Assembly (NCBI RefSeq): GCF_027596085.1
Contig: NC_072451.1
Span: 12,680,795-12,744,794, forward strand
DNA from: Anoplopoma fimbria
Taxonomy: Eukaryota; Chordata; Actinopteri; Perciformes; Anoplopomatidae
DNA: 64,000 bases
Direction: 5' to 3'
Shown here: piece by piece, positions 58,537 through 64,000 of the stretch
Layout of the letters: every line of letters starts with the position of its first letter
Numbering within the stretch: the stretch's first letter is position 1
Position numbers and translations under genes: made by a program
Notes under the pieces: generated by a model
Told to the model about the DNA's origin: nothing
Seen by the model: the letters and a program-made list of their open reading frames with translations, nothing else
Database searches by the model: none

Positions 58537-59600
58537 TGTTCAATCGCCCCAAGTTCTCCCACACAACTTCCCTTCTCCGTTCTCTACACTGGCTCCCTGT
58601 AAGAGCTCGCATCCAGTTTAAGACTGGTGCTAGCCTACAGGGCAGTGAAAGGAACAGCTCCTTCCTATCTCCAGGCCATGGTCAAGCCCTACACCCCCGC
58701 CCGACCACTTCGCTCTGCTGCCTCGGGGCGATTGGTTGCCCCGTTGCTCAGAGGTCCCTGCGGCCGATCGACCCGGTCACAGCTTTTTTTCTGTCCTGGC
58801 CCCTCAGTGGTGGAATGAACTCCCCACTGACGTCAGGACAGCAGAGTCGCTGCCCATCTTTCGCCGCAGGCTGAAAACTCACCTCTTCATGAAGTACTAC
58901 CCTGAGCCTTCCTTGTAGCACTTATTGCATTCGTATTAGTTTGTTGCACTTATTGTATTCGTATCAGTTCACTGCACTTAAGATAAGAGATAAGATAATC
59001 CTTTATTAGTCCCGCAGCGGGGAAATTTGCAGGCTTACAGCAGCGTAGAGTAAAGTGCACACAAGAGACATAGTAAAGAAAGACAAGATAAAAATAAAAA
59101 ATGAAAAATAAAAAAAACAAGTATTATAAATAAGCAATAAAAACAGTAGAAAAAAAACAATAACTGAAATATAATATTTACAGACAGAAAAAACTATTTT
59201 AACTATTATTGCACAGTGTAATATATATATTTTTTTTTTTACAAAAATTAAATAAGTAAAAGAAAGTAACAGAAAGTAACAAAAAAAACACAATTTAAAG
59301 GAAAAAGCTCACAGGTGAGCAGGAGCTGCTGTAAGAGGCAGCCACGTCTACTTATTATCCTATTCATATTAGTTTGTAGCACTTATTGTATTCGTATTAG
59401 TCTGTTGCAATTATTGTTTTCGTAGTAATTTGCTTCTGCACTATACTTTTGCTCTGGTTTATGCTTTTAGATGCTTGTTTAAGAAAGGAGATGCACTTAT
59501 GACTTCTGGTGACTAGTAGTTCTCTTGAATACCTATGTTGAATACACTTCCTGTAAGTCGCTTTGGATAAAAGCATCTGCTAAATGACTGTAATGTACTG
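58537..59600 (+). mobile_element. Family B (L2-like) LINE, 5'-truncated, nested in family A
   Basis: Reading switches within a few bases from family A codons to FNRPKFSHTTSLLRSLHWLPV of family B. Family B shares this stretch with the antisense copy at 20960-22468, and the junction has ctgg microhomology. It continues, with a shift, through YRAVKGTAPSYLQAMVKPYTPA to a C-terminus MKYYPEPSL at 58918. A 3' UTR with ttgtattcgtattagttt repeats follows, ending aagtcgctttggataaaagc...ctgtaatg at about 59600. Family A then resumes at CPLDTVEVVG (59604). No target duplication longer than 1-3 bp is evident. Within its UTR lies an inverted family A tail. Confidence 0.8.
58980..59350 (-). mobile_element. 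Inverted family A 3' tail inserted in family B
   Basis: The + strand reads aagataagagataagataatcctttattag and matches the reverse complement of the family A tail at 59873-60110. It keeps gaagcagc-free landmarks such as ctgcggggaaatttgcagg and gtgcacacaagagacatag, up to gcacagtgt at 59218. From there to about 59350 it diverges from the 60-kb copy but ends in acagcagctcctgctcacc-type sequence of the same UTR on the minus strand. The B sequence tattgtattcgtattag continues on both sides. Confidence 0.75.
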
Positions 59601-60112
59601 TAATGTGTCCACTGGATACGGTGGAGGTGGTGGGAGACAGGAGGATGATGGCCAAGCTGTCATCCCTGATGAACAACACCTCTCACCCCATGCAGGACAC
59701 CCTGGCAGCTCTGTACAGCTCCTTCAGCCACCGGCTGCTTCACCCCCGGTGTGTGAAGGAGAGGTACCGCAGGTCCTTCCTTCCAGCTGCTGTCAGGTTG
59801 CACAACCAACTCTGCTCCCAGCAGACCACATGACACATGACAATAAAAACCTGTGCAATACAATACACTGTGCAATAATAGTTATAATAGTTTTTCTGTC
59901 TGTAAATATAATATTTCAGTTATTGTTGTTTTTCTGCTGTTTCTTATTGCTTATTTATAATACTTGTTTTTTTATTTCATTTTTTATTTTTATCTTGTCT
60001 TTCTTTTACTATGTCTCTTGTGTGCACTTTACTCTATGCTGCTGTGAGCCTGCAAATTTCCCCGCTGCGGGACTAATAAAGGATTATCTTATCTTATCTT
60101 ATCTTATCTTAA
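59601..60112 (+). pseudogene. Family A LINE C-terminus and 3' tail
   Basis: This part begins GCPLDTVEVVGDRRMMAKLSSLM and ends at RRSFLPAAVRLHNQLCSQQTT with a stop at 59831-59833. A 3' UTR with ctgcaaatttccccgctgcggg and ggattatcttatcttatc completes the element. The tail of the same family is at 48350-48416 and, on the minus strand, at 14130-14487. Confidence 0.8.
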
Positions 60113-60357
60113 ATTCAATTAAATTCAATTTATTTTTCACCAATTACAAATTTGCCTCAGAGGGTTTTATTATCTTCACACATACCACATCCTCTCTCCA
60201 AGGACCCTCACATCGGCACAGGAAAAACTCATGTCATGTGTACATAATGAACAACATAACAGAGTTACAAAACTACTAATAATAACAGCAGCAGTGGATA
60301 TTGTAGAAAAATAATGATAATAAAAAACAATAATGATATAGGGAATAGGAATAGTAC
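60113..60357. other. Unassigned repeat-like flank
   Basis: It holds a tandem aaattcaatt and an A+T-rich stretch with ttacaaatttgcctcagagggttttat, a phrase of a fish dispersed repeat. No gene is seen. Confidence 0.4.
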
Positions 60358-60611
60358 TATCCTGAGCCTTCCGCTTAGCACTTATTGTATTTGTATTAGT
60401 TTGTTGCACTTATTGTATTTGTATTAGTTTGTTTCTGCACTGTACTTTTGCTCTGGTTTATGCTCTTGGATGCTTGTTTAAGAAAGGAGATGCACTTATG
60501 ACTTCTGGTGACTAGTTGAATGTTGAATACACTTATTGTAAGTCGCTTTGGATAAAAGCATCTGCTAAATGACTGTAATGTAATGTTAATAATAATAATA
60601 ATAATAATAAT
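60358..60611 (+). mobile_element. Family B LINE 3' tail with (AAT)n
   Basis: From ctgagccttccgcttagc to gtcgctttggataaaagcatctgctaaatgactgtaatg this matches the 3' end of family B at 58905-58980 and 59370-59600. It ends in an (AAT)n run (60588-60611). The adjoining copy at 59.5 kb lacks the inverted insert here, so this shows the uninterrupted tail. Confidence 0.75.
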
Positions 60612-60678
60612 GTTTTTATGTCATTAATGTGAAGACATTATCCAGATACAACAAAAGGCAAATCAAAGTGAACATAAC

Positions 60679-61160
60679 ATGTGGGTGCAAAGAGGGGCAA
60701 CAGTTGATGGTAAGGGGTTATGGAGAACACATCAAGGATTGTTGGTTGCACCTGTTGTATTGTTAACCATTCTCATTTCAGAATTGCACAGTGAAGATCG
60801 CTGTTCGAGGGGGGAAGTACTGAAAAGGTTAAAGAGACAAGGGTACTGGTCGCCTTTTATGCAAGCAATGGTGGATGAAACAATGTCATAGACTATGTGG
60901 ACATGATAAAATCATCATATGGAAAGCACATGTTAGTGGTAATTGATCGATTCAGTCGCTGGGTGGAAGCAGCTCCATAAAAAAACCTAGGAGCTGAAAC
61001 TGTTATCAAATTTCTGACAAAGGAAGTTATCCCACGATTTGGCATACCATCAGAAATAAGCTCAGATAATGGTTCTGCATTTGGCCAGAAAGGAGCCAAG
61101 AGGATTTTACAACAGTTGAGAATCAAACAGAGGTTGGGGGCCATGTACCACCAATTCCCA
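60679..61160 (+). pseudogene. Endogenous retrovirus integrase remnant
   Basis: A short frame (60679-60891) reads an integrase N-terminal segment, where one zinc-ligand His is replaced in the HSEDRC part. A deletion at about 60888-60893 then fuses it to the catalytic core, read in another frame: DYVDMIKSS, LVVIDRFSRWVEAA, IPRFGIP and ISSDNGSAF. These are the first two acidic catalytic sites of a retroviral integrase. A stop interrupts it near 60980 and the reading degrades before the third site. Family knowledge points to a retroviral rather than a Ty3 integrase. The copy is non-functional. Confidence 0.72.
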
Positions 61161-63014
61161 TAACCAGGGGTATCGTCGTGCCAGGAAATAAGAATAACAT
61201 GTCCGGTAGGAGTATAAGTTGTCTTGCTAAGAAGGTTAAGCTGTCTTGCCAAAAAGGTTATCATGACATTTAAGAAGGAGTACAGGATGCAAGTGAAAGG
61301 CCAGATGTGCTTTGTTATGGTCCACTTGGCAAGATGTGATTGGCTGGTGTAGCGAGGCTGGACGAGCCTGGCATAACTAACGAATGGAGGCTCCTCCATT
61401 TGTTCCCCGAAGCATTCTTCTCCCCCTCTCTTCAGCCGTAAAGGCATCAATTCTGACACTCCACAGGCTGAGAGGAAAATCTCAAGTCAGCCCGGGAAAT
61501 ACGAACCAATGAATAACCTTCTTCCTCACCTCCCCCTCTCTTTTCTAGCTGATAACTGGACATTGGGAAAAGCAAACATGAAGGGATGAACTCAAGCATG
61601 CCTTTCGTTTGTATGTGTAAACATCCGCCAGGAACTAAACCAAAAAGATAACAGAGGTCAAAGCAATAAATTCCTTGGCTCAAGAGAACAGGATCCACAC
61701 TACCTATCTCTGCAATAATTCCTTGTATCCCTGTATAATACTGCATAAGTCTGTGAAACATTCAATAACCCCAACCAAAGAATTTCCCATTTGATTTCAG
61801 CATAATGCGTCTTTCTCGCGTAGTTGTGGAGTGGAAAACAGAGTTAAATTCATTTTCAGATATTTCAGATCGGACTCATCATGTGACCATATTGCCCTCC
61901 AGTGGTCAATTGGTGATAACCCATATCTGACACGCATAACCTCTGTTAAATTCTGTATACCAAATGTATGTAACTGAAATCTCATCTCTACATCCATACA
62001 AGTGTTTACACGGTCTATTGAGCTCATAGTGAAGAAACGTATGTGGGTTATTTGTTTAAAATGTTAGATTAGTCAATTCACTAAACAAGACCGCCGACAC
62101 TAGGGACAAAGGAATCCCAAATCTTGGCAAAAACAAAGCCATAAAATCAAGCCACACCCTGGGACCCGACACCTATCCTGAACAGATAAAACCAGGAGAT
62201 TTCCTTCCTTATCGCTTTTCCTCTTATTTTCCTTTTGTCCTCTTGTCCTTTTTGTTTTTGTCCATGTTAGGTGTCTTGTTAAGTGTTAGGGAGCTTCACA
62301 CAAGTTCCCGTTATTTTATTTTAGAACAGCAGTTTTTGTCAATACTTTTCCTCCTCAAACTCCTTTGAGCATCCTAGAATCATTCTTTTAAGCAAGCCTT
62401 ATATTTAGTGGACATCTGTTGATCTTGTGAGACATCAACTTTAATTATTATCGTTTAGGCCAAAATGAGATTAGTTGGAGAATATCAACGAGTAGCCTGA
62501 GTTATCAAACTATTCAGAGCTATATCCCTCTCCAAACACCGGACCGGATCCAACGCCCGTCTTGAAGCAAGACACAAAGAATTCAGAGACTTTTGCCTGC
62601 TGACGGAGTGAGAACCCCGGAGACAGCGGAGAGCCAGCAGAGAGCCACAGGTCCGTGAACCCTCAACTCCACCCTCTTCACCTCCGACGTACCGGAAAGT
62701 CCGACGGCAGAGCTGAAACCACCAGGACCTCTGAAGCAACGGCAGAGACCCACAAAAGACATCTGGACCCCTCGGCACAAAGTAGGAACATCTCAACTGT
62801 ACTGTGATCCAGAGTTGGTGTAGGAGATATAGAAGTTCTGAATAATAATATAGATTGACCAGATAGAGCAGGGATAGGAGAAAGAGGAGACCTCAACTTT
62901 TCTTCACTATTTGATATAATATTGCCTGATTATTTGAAACCCATTTATTCATGTTTTGTATTGTTCTTTAATTAATAATCCTGTCATCCATTCATTTAAT
63001 TCCCTTTTTAATAA
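61161..63014. other. Unassigned flank after the integrase remnant
   Basis: I see no protein signature. The stretch could hold degraded retroviral or LTR sequence, because it lies between the integrase remnant and the repeat at 63015. A tandem cttgccaaaaaggtt/cttgctaagaaggtt is near 61220-61260. Confidence 0.35.
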
Positions 63015-63238
63015 ATTACCCATGTATCGCCAAGCCGTTGTCTGTCATATTGATTCAAGGTGGGAGCTATAAGGTCACTGAAATCAGGACTTACGCCTGA
63101 AATATTGAGACTGGATAATTTGTTACCAAATTATTGATCATATTTTTATTATTTTCTCCTATTAAGGAGTGGTGCCCCGCAATTTTTACATAAGCAATAT
63201 TTTTATTTTAACGTAGTCATTAACAACGCTACACTGGT
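63015..63238 (+). repeat. Uninterrupted copy of the repeat split at 15.4/20.9 kb
   Basis: It matches the inverted halves 20816-20940 and 15384-15485. It contains AATAAA at about 63010, and the landmarks tgtctgtcatattgattc and gtggtgccccgcaattttt. It serves as the empty-site reference for the LINE at 15486-20815. Confidence 0.8.
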
Positions 63239-63377
63239 GTGATGACCACAAAAGTATATAATATATGATGAAAGGACGAACGTGTGGAATTTTGTTGTAA
63301 GCTCGTCTGCAATAAAATATCCCCGCTGGTTGCAAACTCCAAGAACTGCGTCTCTTCATTGGTTTTCTGCCACAACA
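63239..63377 (+). repeat. LTR-like segment (weak)
   Basis: It starts tgtgatgacc and ends gccacaaca, with a TATA-like tatataat (63256) and AATAAA (about 63312) in the order of an LTR. No target duplication is found, and the length of 139 bp is short for an LTR, so this is a weak call. Confidence 0.3.
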
Positions 63378-64000
63378 ATATAACCACGATTCATGGAAAC
63401 CTGTGATGCGAGAAAGCACAAAGACTCCGGGGAAGAATAAAAGTCAGTAATGTGCATAAATGAGACATGAATACATAAAGATGGAGAGAGAGAAGAGGAG
63501 AGAGGAGCTCAGTGTATCCTAGGTAGTCCCCCAGCAGTCTAGGCCTATAGCAGCATATCTAGGGGCTAGACCAAGGCGAACCTGAGCCAGCCCTAACTAT
63601 AAGCGTTATCAAAAAGGAAGGTCTTAAGCCTACTCTTAAAAGTGGTGAGTGTGTCTGCCCCTCTTTTGTGAAGAAAAAGCCTGTGGTTGTAGTGCTGCAG
63701 TGGCCTTTTTGCGTTTGGCAAAAGTAGTAGCACCTAAAAGCTAATTATTCTCAAATATAAAAACATGCTATCATACTGTTAAAGATAAAGAAAAGCAGGG
63801 ATTCTGCACATTGTAAGAGTTGTGGACATGCCCGTTTTGAGCGGAATGATTTCTTGACTCCCCCGTTTGAGGGCGAGCTCTTCCTAAGAGCTGCCTGTTC
63901 AGAGGGCATTTCTGTTTGAGGCAGGTCGATTGCTTGGCCTCTGAAGTGCTGCTTGCAGCATTGTTGAGAACCACTGATTGACTCCACAGCAGTAAAAAAA
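63378..64000. other. Unassigned flank with a common fish repeat
   Basis: The stretch around 63510-63630 (cagtgtatcctaggtagtcccc, ggcctatagcagcatatctagg) belongs to a repeat very common in fishes. The rest is unassigned. No gene is seen. Confidence 0.45.

Larger units (their letters stand above)
55600..60112 (+). mobile_element. Family A LINE invaded by family B
   Basis: This is the most complete family A copy. Its 5' part begins about 55630. The protein region runs from about 55760 to 58536, and after an insertion of family B (58537-59600) it resumes at 59601-59833. The 3' tail ends in (TTATC)n at 60086-60112, which is the reverse of the ...GATAAG repeat found in the inverted tail at 58981. 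The order gene-insertion-gene shows that B entered A. A 5' truncation cannot be excluded. Confidence 0.8.

Noticed and set aside
63177..63190. Primer-site-like tggtgccccgc
   Set aside because: It starts like a retroviral primer site but I cannot match it to a tRNA end, and no LTR end with CA precedes it.

Overview
The window is nuclear DNA of a teleost fish. The evidence is a vertebrate gene with long introns and GT-AG splice sites, long (GT)n arrays, and transposable elements typical of percomorph fishes: an L1/Tx1-like LINE, several Jockey-superfamily LINEs of L2/CR1/Rex1 type, a Ty3/Gypsy element, TTAA-flanked elements, tRNA-headed SINEs and a Tc1-like end. There is no prokaryotic organisation, operon or CRISPR array.

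Only one host gene can be supported. Three + strand exons (3595-3688, 24991-25189, 48907-49162) splice in perfect phase into the last 182 codons of a protein of the glutamate carboxypeptidase II / transferrin-receptor family. I read it as naaladl2. The exons cover the C-terminal, transferrin-receptor-like dimerisation region and end at a TGA at 49160-49162. The two introns are 21.3 kb and 23.7 kb. Almost everything else lies in these introns or downstream of the gene.

Intron 1 (3689-24990) holds three long (GT)n arrays, SINE pieces and fragments of a repeat family marked by cctaaacctaac. It also holds a full-length but dead sense-strand L1/Tx1-like LINE (15486-20815) with a 15-bp target-site duplication. 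This LINE sits in an older repeat whose uninterrupted inverted copy lies at 63.0-63.2 kb. After it come two fused antisense LINE remnants (20960-23889).

Intron 2 (25190-48906) holds a TTAA-flanked element, a 335-bp solo LTR (29723-30057), and an 11.5-kb antisense Ty3/Gypsy provirus (30074-41578, 4-bp duplication catg). The provirus has a tRNA-His-type primer site, a polypurine tract, gag and pol. It carries three kinds of secondary damage: two LINE fragments with their own target duplications, a 1.5-kb insert at TTAA in its upstream LTR, and a 120-bp copy of its own LTR/primer-site/leader segment inside the reverse transcriptase. A second solo LTR (44350-45014) and a deleted LINE copy follow.

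Downstream of the gene lie a TTAA element, a Tc1-like end, SINEs, a LINE invaded by another LINE that also contains an inverted LINE tail (55.6-60.1 kb), and an endogenous-retrovirus integrase remnant. I found no novel coding system. The most distinctive signals are structural: nested insertions whose order can be read, the self-derived insert in the Gypsy pol gene, and perfect short palindromes at three transposon breakpoints.
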